A DNA stretch of 39,728 bases, from the NCBI GenBank assembly GCA_022785125.1, contig JALFRA010000034.1:1-39728 (forward strand), given 5' to 3'. The number at the start of each line of letters is the position of its first letter. Positions within the stretch are counted from its first letter, which is position 1. This DNA is from Clostridiales bacterium (GTDB lineage Bacteria > Bacillota > Clostridia > Oscillospirales > Oscillospiraceae). The notes under the pieces are model-generated. The model was not told the DNA's origin. It worked only from the letters and a program-made list of their open reading frames with translations, and ran no database searches. Positions 31,343-39,574 of this stretch are shown here, piece by piece. A program made the translations under genes and the position numbers.

Positions 31343-32977
31343 TTATTTTGTATAGCCGGGGATAAACAGAGCCTTCCAGTCGATCTTGTTCTTCTTGGTG
31401 GGTTTGCCCTCCTCGTCAGGCACACCGTTTTCCACATAGTTGTACTTTTCAGGGTTCTTCATCAGCCTGAAGGCGCCGATGATGAGGATGATCTCAATGA
31501 TCATGCAGACCCAGCCGGACAGGTTGGCCAGAATACGGGCGCCGTCCACGTTGGCCACGGACACCATGATGCTGGTGAGGAAAATGAGCACGCCGCCCAG
31601 CACGATCTTAACAAAGGCGCCGGCGATGGGATTCTCCTTGACCTTGTCGCCCTCGTCGCCGGGATGGGTACAGGCCAGGGTACTCATTGCGGTAAGCGAG
31701 GAGTCGGTGTAGGTAACAAAGGAGATCACGATCGCAATGAGGTACAGACCGGTCGACACCTGAGGCCAGGGCAGTGTATCAAACAGTTTATAGGGCAGGG
31801 TGTTCTGGCCCAGGTTATACATGGCCTCGGTCAGGCTGTGGCCGGTGGCGATATCCTGATAGATGGCGGTGCCGGACAGGAAGGTCATCCACACAATGGA
31901 GAAGATCACAGGCCCAAAGAACAGCACCTGGATCACCTCGCGCAGGGTACGGCCGCGGCAGAGGGAACCCATAAACACGGGGGCAAAACAGATGGCGGAC
32001 ATCCACACGGCAAAGTTGTAGTTGATCCAGTCAGGGAAGAAGGTATCGCCGGAGGCAACGCCGGTGGCCAGAGACTGCTGGAAATAAGTATGGATGAACT
32101 CGCCGGTGCCCTCGATGCCCAGGTTGAGCACATAGGGCACATTGGTGGTACAGATCAGGAAGATGACCAGAATGAAGTACAGGCGCATATTCAGGTCGGA
32201 CAGCATCCGGATGCCGGAGAGGATGCCGGAGATGGAGGAAATGATGGCGGGCACCACGAACAGAACGCCGATGGAGATCAGCAGGGTGGTGGTGGTATCC
32301 CAGCCCATCAGGTACTTGGCGGCGCCGGACAGGTTGAACATACCCTGAGCCAGAGAGGCGCACATGGCGCACACGTTGACGAACAGCAGCACGGAAGAAA
32401 TGGCCGTAAACCATCTCTTGCAGCGGTTCTGGCCCAGCACGGGCACCAGGGTGGACACAATGCCGTAGGGCTGCTTCATGTTGAAGTAGACAAAGGCAAA
32501 GATAATGGCGGGCAGGGCGTAAATGCCGTAGGGCTGAGCGGTCCACTGCAGGAAAATAGTGGACATGGTCTTTACAATGGCCTGGGGGCTGTTAGGCTCC
32601 ACGCCCCACATGATGGGGGGCTCGTTCACATGGAGGATGGGCTGCACAATGCCCCAGTACACACAGCCGGTAGCAATGGTGGTGCAAAGGGTAATGGCAA
32701 ACCAGTTCCACTTGTTCATCATGGGCTTGGCGTCCTTGCCGCCCAGCTTCACTTTACCCAGAGGGGAGAAATAGATGGCCAGAACCGTCAGCACGCACAG
32801 CAGGGACACCAAGCTGGCCGTACCGCCCAGATAGGAAATGGATGTCTTCTGGATCCCCATCAGGAAGTTTACAAACTCATCGGGAATGATCACACTGATG
32901 GTGGTAATGGCAACCAGCAGAATGAGGGCGGGCCACAGCAGTTTGTGGTTGACCCCTTCGGTGGCTTTTTTCAACAT
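31343..32977 (-). CDS. BCCT-family betaine/carnitine/choline-type transporter
   Basis: This 544-residue transporter has about 12 membrane segments and belongs to the BCCT family (BetP, CaiT), which moves compounds with quaternary ammonium groups. GIRMLSDLNM and the CRGRTLREVIQ loop are family hallmarks. The substrate-binding helix just before that loop differs from the usual pattern: where BCCT proteins have Y-W-x-W-W, this one reads N-F-A-V-W, so two of the aromatic cage residues are changed. I chose the ATG at 32977, with AAGGAGAG 7 bases upstream, over the frame extending to 33019. It lies between two caiB-like pairs. Confidence 0.88.
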   Translation of the reverse strand: MLKKATEGVNHKLLWPALILLVAITTISVIIPDEFVNFLMGIQKTSISYLGGTASLVSLLCVLTVLAIYFSPLGKVKLGGKDAKPMMNKWNWFAITLCTTIATGCVYWGIVQPILHVNEPPIMWGVEPNSPQAIVKTMSTIFLQWTAQPYGIYALPAIIFAFVYFNMKQPYGIVSTLVPVLGQNRCKRWFTAISSVLLFVNVCAMCASLAQGMFNLSGAAKYLMGWDTTTTLLISIGVLFVVPAIISSISGILSGIRMLSDLNMRLYFILVIFLICTTNVPYVLNLGIEGTGEFIHTYFQQSLATGVASGDTFFPDWINYNFAVWMSAICFAPVFMGSLCRGRTLREVIQVLFFGPVIFSIVWMTFLSGTAIYQDIATGHSLTEAMYNLGQNTLPYKLFDTLPWPQVSTGLYLIAIVISFVTYTDSSLTAMSTLACTHPGDEGDKVKENPIAGAFVKIVLGGVLIFLTSIMVSVANVDGARILANLSGWVCMIIEIILIIGAFRLMKNPEKYNYVENGVPDEEGKPTKKNKIDWKALFIPGYTK

Positions 32978-33037
32978 GTACAATCTCTCCTTATCCAATC
33001 TTCTGAAATATCCCAACACATACCTGCTGCAGCTTGA

Positions 33038-34219
33038 TCACACCACTCCTTCCCGGTGCATGGCGGCGATCTGCTCGGCGTTGTACCCCAGCTCTTCCAG
33101 GATGTGGTCGGTATCCTGACCCAGCAGGGGAGCGCCATTGCGCAGCACAGGGGGAGTCAGGCTCATCTTCATGGGGTTGGCCATGTTCTTGTGGGTACCC
33201 AGGCCGGGATCATCGATCTCCCACAGCATCTCACGGGCCATCAACTGCTCGTCATGAACGATCTCGGGCACATTCTGCACGGAGCCTCCGGCCACGTTGG
33301 CCACAGTGAAGACCTGGTCCAGCTCGGCCCGGGTCTTATTGGCAAAGAAGGGGGTGATCTCAGCCATCAGGGCATCGTAGTTGGCCAGACGGTCAGCGTT
33401 GGTGAAGAAGCGGTCGTCACCGGCCAGGCGGGGCTTGCCGATGGCGTTGCAGAAGCGGGCAAAGTCCTCATCGTCGATGACGGCAATGGTGTACAGACCG
33501 TCGGCGCAGGTAAACACATCGTAGGGGGCGAACATGGCGTTACGGGTACCCATGCGGGTCAGGTTCTGGTCCAGCACGGACTTGTAGAGAATGGCGTTCT
33601 CCTCGATTCCGAAGAGGGCGTCCAGCATGGCGATGTTCAGGTTCTGGCCCTCGCCGGTCTTGAGCTTGTGCAGGTAAGCCATCAGGATACCGTTGCACAG
33701 CAGCAGGCCGGTAAAGCTGTCGCCGATGCCGGGGCCCACGCGGCAGGGGTCGCCGTCGGGATAGCCGGTGATATCCATGATGCCGCACATGGACTGCACC
33801 ACGTTGTCGTAGGCGGCCAGCTTCTTGAAGGGGCCGGACTGGCCGAAGCCGGACAGGGAGGCAAAGATGATGCCGGGGTTGATCTCCTTCAGCGCGTCAT
33901 AGTCCAGACCCATCTTGGTCAGAGTACCGCACTTGAAGTTTTCCAGAACGATGTCGGCGTCCTTGGCCAGCTTCTTGATGATGTTCTGACCCTCTTCAGA
34001 GGAGATATCCAGAGTCAGGCTCTCCTTGTTGCGGTTGATGGAGGAATAGTAGCCGCTGTAGTTATTGCGGAAAGGGGTCCACTCACGGGACTGGTCTCCC
34101 ACGCCCGCACGCTCGATCTTGATGACCCGCGCGCCGAAATCAGCCAGCTGCATGGCGCAGAAGGGGCCGCTGTACGCCTGGGTAAAATCAATGACGGTAA
34201 CGCCTTCCAGAATTTTCAT
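33038..34219 (-). CDS. CaiB/BaiF family III CoA-transferase, catalytic type
   Basis: This family III CoA-transferase keeps the catalytic aspartate as D167 in G-P-G-I-G-D-S-F-T-G. It has LADFGARVIKIERAGVGDQ near the N-terminus, NLNIAMLDALFG, and ends in LEELGYNAEQIAAMHREGVV, a common family tail. With the ATG at 34219 it is 393 residues; AAAGGA is 12 bases upstream, and a TTG-initiated longer form from 34255 cannot be excluded. It is closest in motifs to the other Asp-containing homologue in this operon. Its upstream neighbour lacks the aspartate, so the two may form one heteromeric enzyme. Confidence 0.9.
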   Translation of the reverse strand: MKILEGVTVIDFTQAYSGPFCAMQLADFGARVIKIERAGVGDQSREWTPFRNNYSGYYSSINRNKESLTLDISSEEGQNIIKKLAKDADIVLENFKCGTLTKMGLDYDALKEINPGIIFASLSGFGQSGPFKKLAAYDNVVQSMCGIMDITGYPDGDPCRVGPGIGDSFTGLLLCNGILMAYLHKLKTGEGQNLNIAMLDALFGIEENAILYKSVLDQNLTRMGTRNAMFAPYDVFTCADGLYTIAVIDDEDFARFCNAIGKPRLAGDDRFFTNADRLANYDALMAEITPFFANKTRAELDQVFTVANVAGGSVQNVPEIVHDEQLMAREMLWEIDDPGLGTHKNMANPMKMSLTPPVLRNGAPLLGQDTDHILEELGYNAEQIAAMHREGVV

Positions 34220-34290
34220 ATTCTTGCCGAATCCTTTCTTCAGCACCTCTGTCAAAGCAGAGCTGCGCGATTATTTTTCAATGTGTCTGA

Positions 34291-35484
34291 TCAGGCTTCG
34301 CAGATCACGCCGTCTGCCTTCAGCTGCTGGAGCTTGGCCTCGTCATAGCCCAGTCCGCTGAGCACCGCGTGGGTATCGCCGCCCACCAGGGGAGCGCCCT
34401 TCTCGATGGTGCCGGGGGTCTTCATCAGCTTGACCGTGGTGCCGGGGATGGTCACCTTGCCGGCACCGGCGTCCTCCACCTCCACCAGCATCTCGCGCAC
34501 CTTGATGTGCTCGCTGGCCATGGCGTCGGGCACGGTATAAACGGCGGCGCAGGGCAGCTTGGCCTCCCGCAGGGTGGCCTCCATCTCGAACTTCTCCCGC
34601 TGAGAAGTAACGGCCTCCAGCTCAGCCTTCAGGCCGCACTCATAGTGGTCGCCGCGGGACTCATTGGTCATATACAGCTCGTTTTCCGCCAGATCGGTCA
34701 TGCCCAGGGCACAGCAGAACTTCTGCCACTGGTTATCGGTGGAGATACCCACGGACAGGAACCCGTCCTTGGCCTTCAGAGTATCGTAGGGAGAGATGGA
34801 AGGATAGGAGTTGCCGGTACGGGGCAGCACCTTGCCGTTGATGTTGTACACCCAGGGGCCGGTCTCCATCATGGCAAACAGGCAGTCCAGCTCGGACAGG
34901 TCGATCATCTGACCCTGGCCGGTCTTATACTTGTGAATGAGGGCCAGGTTGATGCTGGTGGCCAGATAGGCGGCGCTGATGTGGTTGGCCACGCGGCAGC
35001 CCACGGGGGTGGCCGGGCCGTCGGCAAAGCCGGTGCGGTCCATGTAGCCGCCGATGGCCTGGATGGTCAGGTCGTCCGCCTTCTTGTTCTTGCGGGGACC
35101 GGTCAGCCCGAAGGGAGAGAGGGCGGCATAGATCAGGTCGGGCTTGATCTCCTTCAGCGACTCATAGTCCAGGCCGTACTTCTCCATCTCGCCCACAGGC
35201 AGGTTTTCGCAGACCACATCGGCGCTCTTCACCAGGTCCAGGATGACCTGCTTGCCGGCCTCCGTGGTGTAGTCCACACAGACGCCCTCCTTGCCACGGT
35301 TCATGTAAGTAAAATAGACGCTGTGGCCATTTTGCATGGGGGCCCACTCACGGGCAGGATCGGGGCGGTCCGCCCGCTCCACTTTGATCACCTTGGCGCC
35401 AAAGTCCGCCAGGATCATAGTAGCCACACTGCCTGCGTGCCGCTGCGTAAAATCAATGATTGTCACGCCATCCAATGCCTTCAT
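34291..35484 (-). CDS. CaiB/BaiF CoA-transferase homologue with Asp-to-Asn change
   Basis: First gene of the sigma-54 operon. This 397-residue protein is full length for family III CoA-transferases, with LADFGAKVIKVERADRPD and a GLDYESLKEIKPDLIYAALSPFG block. The position of the catalytic aspartate is N167 in G-C-R-V-A-N-H-I-S, so acyl-aspartyl chemistry should not occur. ADDLTIQAIGGYMDRTG and SELDCLF motifs pair it with the Asp-less homologue at 28899-30089. The second ATG (35484) is preferred: AAAGGAA is 8 bases upstream of it but only one base from the first. Confidence 0.9.
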   Translation of the reverse strand: MKALDGVTIIDFTQRHAGSVATMILADFGAKVIKVERADRPDPAREWAPMQNGHSVYFTYMNRGKEGVCVDYTTEAGKQVILDLVKSADVVCENLPVGEMEKYGLDYESLKEIKPDLIYAALSPFGLTGPRKNKKADDLTIQAIGGYMDRTGFADGPATPVGCRVANHISAAYLATSINLALIHKYKTGQGQMIDLSELDCLFAMMETGPWVYNINGKVLPRTGNSYPSISPYDTLKAKDGFLSVGISTDNQWQKFCCALGMTDLAENELYMTNESRGDHYECGLKAELEAVTSQREKFEMEATLREAKLPCAAVYTVPDAMASEHIKVREMLVEVEDAGAGKVTIPGTTVKLMKTPGTIEKGAPLVGGDTHAVLSGLGYDEAKLQQLKADGVICEA

Positions 35485-35550
35485 AGTCATTTCCTTTCTT
35501 GATCTCTCTAAATATTTTTGTGCGTGCGGTCGTCTCGGCCCAATACATCT

Positions 35551-35566
35551 AGCATCCGGCGTGCCA
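35551..35566 (-). promoter_or_regulatory. Sigma-54 (-24/-12) promoter of the caiB-BCCT-etf operon
   Basis: On the minus strand TGGCACG-CCGG-ATGCT matches the consensus TGGCACG-N4-TTGCW at all but one base, with the required GG-N10-GC spacing. It lies 67 bases upstream of the first caiB homologue and faces away from a sigma-54 activator gene, which supports its use. Confidence 0.88.
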
Positions 35567-35682
35567 AATATCTCTGGTTAATCTGATTTTGTTAAAAAAA
35601 TATCATTTGTCCCCAAATTGCAAAATATCCACTCTTGTTTCTTCTTTTTTCAACCCGCCTCACAGGGGGATTTTCCCAAAAA

Positions 35683-35733
35683 GTGAATCATTTTTAAAAA
35701 CGCCGTCGCCCTGTATTTTCATAAATGGTTCAC
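35683..35733. promoter_or_regulatory. Candidate enhancer (activator binding) sites
   Basis: GTGAATCATT (35683-35692) and its near-exact inverse AATGGTTCAC (35724-35733) have centres 41 bases apart, about 120-170 bases upstream of the sigma-54 promoter, the usual enhancer distance. The rest of 35491-35860 is AT-rich and holds no convincing gene. Confidence 0.5.
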
Positions 35734-35780
35734 TCCTTTTATTTCATCCCATTTTTTATATTTTTATCCTGTTTTTTAGC

Positions 35781-35809
35781 TTGAAAACCAGATAAACATA
35801 TGATATTCT
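35781..35809 (+). promoter_or_regulatory. Promoter of the tandem sigma-54 activator gene
   Basis: TTGAAA (35781-35786), 17 bases, TATTCT (35804-35809) with an extended TG at 35801-35802. It lies 51 bases upstream of the activator start. Confidence 0.6.
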
Positions 35810-35860
35810 AACAAAAAATGCTGGTGGTCGTCTCGTCTTTTTCCACAAAGGAGCAGCGCT

Positions 35861-38542
35861 ATGATTAACCGCAATATTTTCCTTCATATGCCTCAGGAAA
35901 TGCTCTCCGCCATTCTGGAGCAGCTTCCCAACCCCGTCTACGCCATACAGGACGACTATACGGTCCTGTATGCCAACCGGGAGGCCCAGACGGTGCTGAA
36001 CGTACATCCCGGCACCCGGTTGACCGATGAGGACGGGGTCTTGATGGCTCCGGGCTGGGAGCGGGGAGAACTGCTCTCCCAGGAGACGGGAATCCAGGAT
36101 ATCTATCGCGTCACCATTGGTGGGATCCGATACCTGTGCTTCCAGAAGTACATCTCAGAGGATATGGACAAATCCATCTTTTCCGTGGTGAGCGTCCAGC
36201 GGGAGGAGCAGGCCTACGACCTCTATTTTGACTGCAAGCGCGATTCCGGTCTCAATTCCGGAGAGCGGCGTTTTCTCTCCTGCTCCGCCCAGATGGAGCC
36301 TGTGCTCCGCAGCTGTGAGCGCTGCGCGCCCAGCGATCTGCCCATGCTCCTGCTGGGAGAATCCGGCTCGGGCAAGACCATGCTGGCTGAATATGTGCAC
36401 CGTCTCAGCAACCGGCGCAGCGGCCCCTTCCTTGTTGTAAACTGCGCCGCCATCGCCAAGGATCTGTTGGAGTCGGAGCTTTTTGGCTATGCGCCCTACG
36501 CCTTTACCAACGCCTCTCCCAAGGGGAAAAAGGGCCTCTTTGAGCTGGCCAACGGCGGTACCCTCCTCTTGGACGAGATCGGAGATATGCCTCTGGAGCT
36601 GCAGGCCAAAATCCTTACCGCGGTGGAAAACCAGACCATTCTCCCCGTGGGCGGTCAGGAGTATCGTCCCATAGACGTACGCATTCTGGCCGCCACCAAT
36701 AAGGATCTGACCGAACTGGTACGGCAGGGAGCGTTCCGGGAGGACCTGCTGTGGCGGCTGAATACGGTGGAAGTCCGCATTCCCCCTCTGCGGGAGCGCC
36801 CCAACGATGTGCTCTATATGGCCAACCATTTCCGCAATGCGTACAACGAACACAACGGTACCGACCTGCGCTTCACGCCGGAGCTCCAGCAATTTCTGCG
36901 GGAGTACGACTGGCCGGGCAATGTGCGCCAGCTGAAAAATACGGTGGAGAAAATGCTCTTTATGGCCCGGGATATGCAAATTCCCCTCTCCGCCGCCAGA
37001 GGGCTTTTCGGCAGCCGCGGCACCCAGTCCTCCACCGCAACCTACGCTCAGCGCATTGAGGAGCGGGAGCGCCGGTTTATCCAGACCCAGTACCGCCGGT
37101 ACCCCTCCACCCGCAAGCTGGCCGCCGCTCTTCAGGTGAGCCAGAGCACCGCTACCCGTCTGATCCGCAAGTACATTACCCCGCCGGAGGGCCACAATAC
37201 CCTTTCGGCCATTACAGAGCACATCCGGCAGGAAAATGCCGCCGGTCGCCTGACGCAGCAGCAGTTCTTCATGATCCTGGACGTGATCCCCAACCGGATC
37301 TGTGTTGTGGACCAGGACCTGGTGTGCATCGCAAAGCGCTACCAGGGCGAATCGGACGACAGTTCCGCCTCCCCCGACACCTTCCTGACCACCGCCATGT
37401 ACCGGGCCGGATATAAAATGGCGGGCATCAAGGGCAGCCCCATTGTTCTGGAGTACCTGACCACCTCGGGCAAGCAGCGCCAGACCATGATCGCGCCCAT
37501 CAACGATATCGTGGGCAAAGGGCTCTTCTACGTCAGCGCCACACAGATCCATTTCAGCCAGGAGACCATTCAGCGACGTATGGAGATCTGCCGCAAGAAG
37601 CGCCGCATCCATGTGGGCAGCAAGGACTTTGTATTCTTCGGCGTATCCCCCGAGATGAATCTGTTCCTCCAGGATGCTGTGCGGTCCGGCTGGCAGGACT
37701 TGTCGGTCCTGATCCGCGGAGAATCCGGCACAGGAAAAAGCGTGTTTGCCCGCTATATCCATGAGGTGGGCAGCCGCCGGGACGGGCCCTTTGTCTCCAT
37801 CAACTGCGCCAGCATTCCCCAGAATCTGATCGAGTCCGAGCTGTTCGGCTACGAGAAGGGCGCCTTTACCGGCGCGGGACCCCAGGGCCGCAAGGGCCTG
37901 TTTGAAATGGCCAACGGCGGCACCCTCTTCCTGGACGAGATCGGCGACCTGCCCCTCAGCGCCCAGGCCAAATTCCTGGACGTGATCGAAAACAAGCGTT
38001 TTATCCCAGTGGGCGGCAGCAAGGTGGTCAACGCCGACGTGCGTATCATCTGCGCCACCAACCAGGACCTGCAGCAGCTGATCCAGCAAAAGAAGTTCCG
38101 GGAGGATCTTTACTGGCGCATCAACGTCATTGAGCTTCAGATCCCCTCCCTCCGCAACCGGGATGATGACATCGAGCGCTACGCGGAATTCTTCCTGGAG
38201 CAGTCCATTGACCGTTACGGCGCCAAAAAGCGCTTCTCCCCCGATGTGATGAGCCTGTTCCTGCTTTACAGCTGGCCGGGCAACCTGCGCCAGCTGGCCA
38301 ATGTGGTGGAGCGCAGCTATATCATGTCCGAGGGCAGCGTGATTCTGCCGGAGGATCTGCCTGCCGAATTCCAGAATACCCAGGACACCTCTGCCGCCCT
38401 ACAGTTCAGCGAGATGCAGCGGCGCTGGGACAACGAGATCATCTCCGACGCCCTCAGCCGCTACGGCACTGCTCAGGAGGCGGCGGCCGCCCTCTCCGTC
38501 AGCAATGCCACTGTGTCCCGCAAGCGGGCCAATCTGTCCTGA
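35861..38542 (+). CDS. Tandem double sigma-54-dependent activator
   Basis: One 893-residue chain holds two complete enhancer-binding-protein modules. Module 1: PAS-like sensor (~17-110), AAA+ domain with Walker A GESGSGKT (166-173), Walker B LLLDEIG (235-241), WPGNVRQL (351-358), and HTH (~415-438). Its sigma-54-contact loop reads Y-A-F-T-N-A (213-218) instead of GAFTGA. Module 2: PAS-like sensor (~467-565), Walker A GESGTGKS (620-627), intact GAFTGA (667-672), Walker B LFLDEIG (689-695), WPGNLRQL (805-812), and HTH (~865-890). There is no frame break or internal stop. It is divergent from the operon with the -24/-12 promoter, which it presumably activates in response to a ligand of the PAS domains. 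AAAGGAG precedes the ATG. Confidence 0.9.
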   Translation: MINRNIFLHMPQEMLSAILEQLPNPVYAIQDDYTVLYANREAQTVLNVHPGTRLTDEDGVLMAPGWERGELLSQETGIQDIYRVTIGGIRYLCFQKYISEDMDKSIFSVVSVQREEQAYDLYFDCKRDSGLNSGERRFLSCSAQMEPVLRSCERCAPSDLPMLLLGESGSGKTMLAEYVHRLSNRRSGPFLVVNCAAIAKDLLESELFGYAPYAFTNASPKGKKGLFELANGGTLLLDEIGDMPLELQAKILTAVENQTILPVGGQEYRPIDVRILAATNKDLTELVRQGAFREDLLWRLNTVEVRIPPLRERPNDVLYMANHFRNAYNEHNGTDLRFTPELQQFLREYDWPGNVRQLKNTVEKMLFMARDMQIPLSAARGLFGSRGTQSSTATYAQRIEERERRFIQTQYRRYPSTRKLAAALQVSQSTATRLIRKYITPPEGHNTLSAITEHIRQENAAGRLTQQQFFMILDVIPNRICVVDQDLVCIAKRYQGESDDSSASPDTFLTTAMYRAGYKMAGIKGSPIVLEYLTTSGKQRQTMIAPINDIVGKGLFYVSATQIHFSQETIQRRMEICRKKRRIHVGSKDFVFFGVSPEMNLFLQDAVRSGWQDLSVLIRGESGTGKSVFARYIHEVGSRRDGPFVSINCASIPQNLIESELFGYEKGAFTGAGPQGRKGLFEMANGGTLFLDEIGDLPLSAQAKFLDVIENKRFIPVGGSKVVNADVRIICATNQDLQQLIQQKKFREDLYWRINVIELQIPSLRNRDDDIERYAEFFLEQSIDRYGAKKRFSPDVMSLFLLYSWPGNLRQLANVVERSYIMSEGSVILPEDLPAEFQNTQDTSAALQFSEMQRRWDNEIISDALSRYGTAQEAAAALSVSNATVSRKRANLS

Positions 38543-38546
38543 ATGA

Positions 38547-38579
38547 TTCCCCCTCGACTCCTTGCGAGCCGAGGGGGAA
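38547..38579 (+). terminator. Hairpin between activator and nitroreductase genes
   Basis: TTCCCCCTCG (38547-38556) pairs with CGAGGGGGAA (38570-38579), with a short inner stem. It starts 5 bases after the activator stop and has no strong U tract, so read-through to the next gene is possible. Confidence 0.6.
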
Positions 38580-38614
38580 GGCATATTTATTACATAGAGA
38601 AAGGAACGATATCC

Positions 38615-39475
38615 ATGCGTTTGACCGCAGAACAGGCTTGTTTGAAAGTGGATTATGATAAATGTACCAAATGTGGTCTGTGTACCAAGATCTGCTGGAC
38701 CCACGCCATGGTCAAGGATCAGGAGGGCCGTCCGGTCATGAGCCAGACCGATCCCAGCGACAGCTGGCACAGCTGCTGGGCCTGCCAGAGATGTATGGCC
38801 GTCTGCCCCACCGGCGCCCTGAGCATCTGCGGCAAGGACCCTGCCCACAGCGTGCTTACCGCCCACCGTCCCTCTCCCCAGGCCGTGGAGACCCTCATGC
38901 TCACCCGCCGCACCTGCCGGAACTACAAGGACGAGGACGTAGACCCCGCCACTCTGGCCCACATTCTGAAAATCGTAGGCAACGCGCCCAGCGGCGGCTG
39001 CCACCAGCAGGTGGAGTTCACCACCTTCCCGGATAAGGAGGCCTTCGCCCGGTTCAAGACCTATTTCTGGCAGCGGGTGCAGGAAAATGCCGAGCAGGGC
39101 ATTTTTCCGGAGGGCTTTAACGCCAAGGACTTCGCACTGGTCAAAAAAGGCATGGACCACGGCAAGGACGTGATCTTCCGCGGGGCCCCCAACCTGCTGC
39201 TGATCCACGCCGCCATGGACCGGGGCGACTGGGTGGTGGACACCGGGATCGCCATGAGCTATGCCGAACTGCTCTTTAACGCCTATGGTCTGGGTACCGT
39301 TGTGGCCTCCTTCGCGGGAGCCGCCCTGAAGAAGCTGCCCGATGTGCGGGCCAGACTGGGCATCCCGGAGCATCACTTCCTCCAGTGCCCGCTGATCTTC
39401 GGCGTCCCCGCCATCACCTTCCCCCGGGGCGTGCAGCGCTTCGACCATCTCAAAGTACACACCGTGGATTTTTGA
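38615..39475 (+). CDS. Ferredoxin-nitroreductase fusion protein
   Basis: This 286-residue protein has an N-terminal 2[4Fe-4S] ferredoxin domain, with C17-x2-C20-x2-C23-x3-C27 and C54-x2-C57-x2-C60-x3-C64, fused to an FMN-dependent nitroreductase domain (~92-286, starting LMLTRRTCRNYKDEDVDP with the NAPSGGCHQQ flavin segment). Such fusions take electrons from ferredoxin-level donors to reduce an unknown organic acceptor. The ATG at 38615 has AAAGGA 8 bases upstream; the frame runs further up, through the hairpin, without a ribosome site. It follows the sigma-54 activator and could be co-transcribed with it. A link to the EtfAB electron flow is possible but not shown. Confidence 0.88.
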   Translation: MRLTAEQACLKVDYDKCTKCGLCTKICWTHAMVKDQEGRPVMSQTDPSDSWHSCWACQRCMAVCPTGALSICGKDPAHSVLTAHRPSPQAVETLMLTRRTCRNYKDEDVDPATLAHILKIVGNAPSGGCHQQVEFTTFPDKEAFARFKTYFWQRVQENAEQGIFPEGFNAKDFALVKKGMDHGKDVIFRGAPNLLLIHAAMDRGDWVVDTGIAMSYAELLFNAYGLGTVVASFAGAALKKLPDVRARLGIPEHHFLQCPLIFGVPAITFPRGVQRFDHLKVHTVDF

Positions 39476-39495
39476 TCCTTCTGCTTTTACAAAAA

Positions 39496-39533
39496 CAGAA
39501 CGGCCCCGCCTGGATCCAGGCGGGGCCGTTCTG
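39496..39533 (-). terminator. Terminator of the leftward hbd gene
   Basis: A perfect 17-bp stem around GATC (39496-39533) is followed on the minus strand by TTTTTG. It sits between the convergent nitroreductase and hbd genes. Confidence 0.85.
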
Positions 39534-39574
39534 CTGTAAAGGGGAGAAAGGGGAATTAGGAAGTCACCTCAAAC

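Noticed and set aside
28890-31355. 821-residue plus-strand reading frame opposite two caiB homologues
   Set aside because: Same shadow composition; the opposite strand has two full-length family III CoA-transferases with proper ribosome sites.
35589-35795. 68-residue plus-strand frame in the sigma-54 intergenic region
   Set aside because: AT-rich, without a ribosome site, and it overlaps the probable enhancer and activator promoter.
36155-38089. 644-residue minus-strand frame opposite the sigma-54 activator
   Set aside because: Antisense shadow of a clearly conserved protein, with no ribosome site or recognisable domain.
35861-38542. Two adjacent activator genes misjoined by a missed stop
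   Set aside because: The frame is continuous, the linker between modules (~440-467) is ordinary coding sequence, and no second start with a ribosome site is visible there. An assembly error is not excluded, only unlikely.
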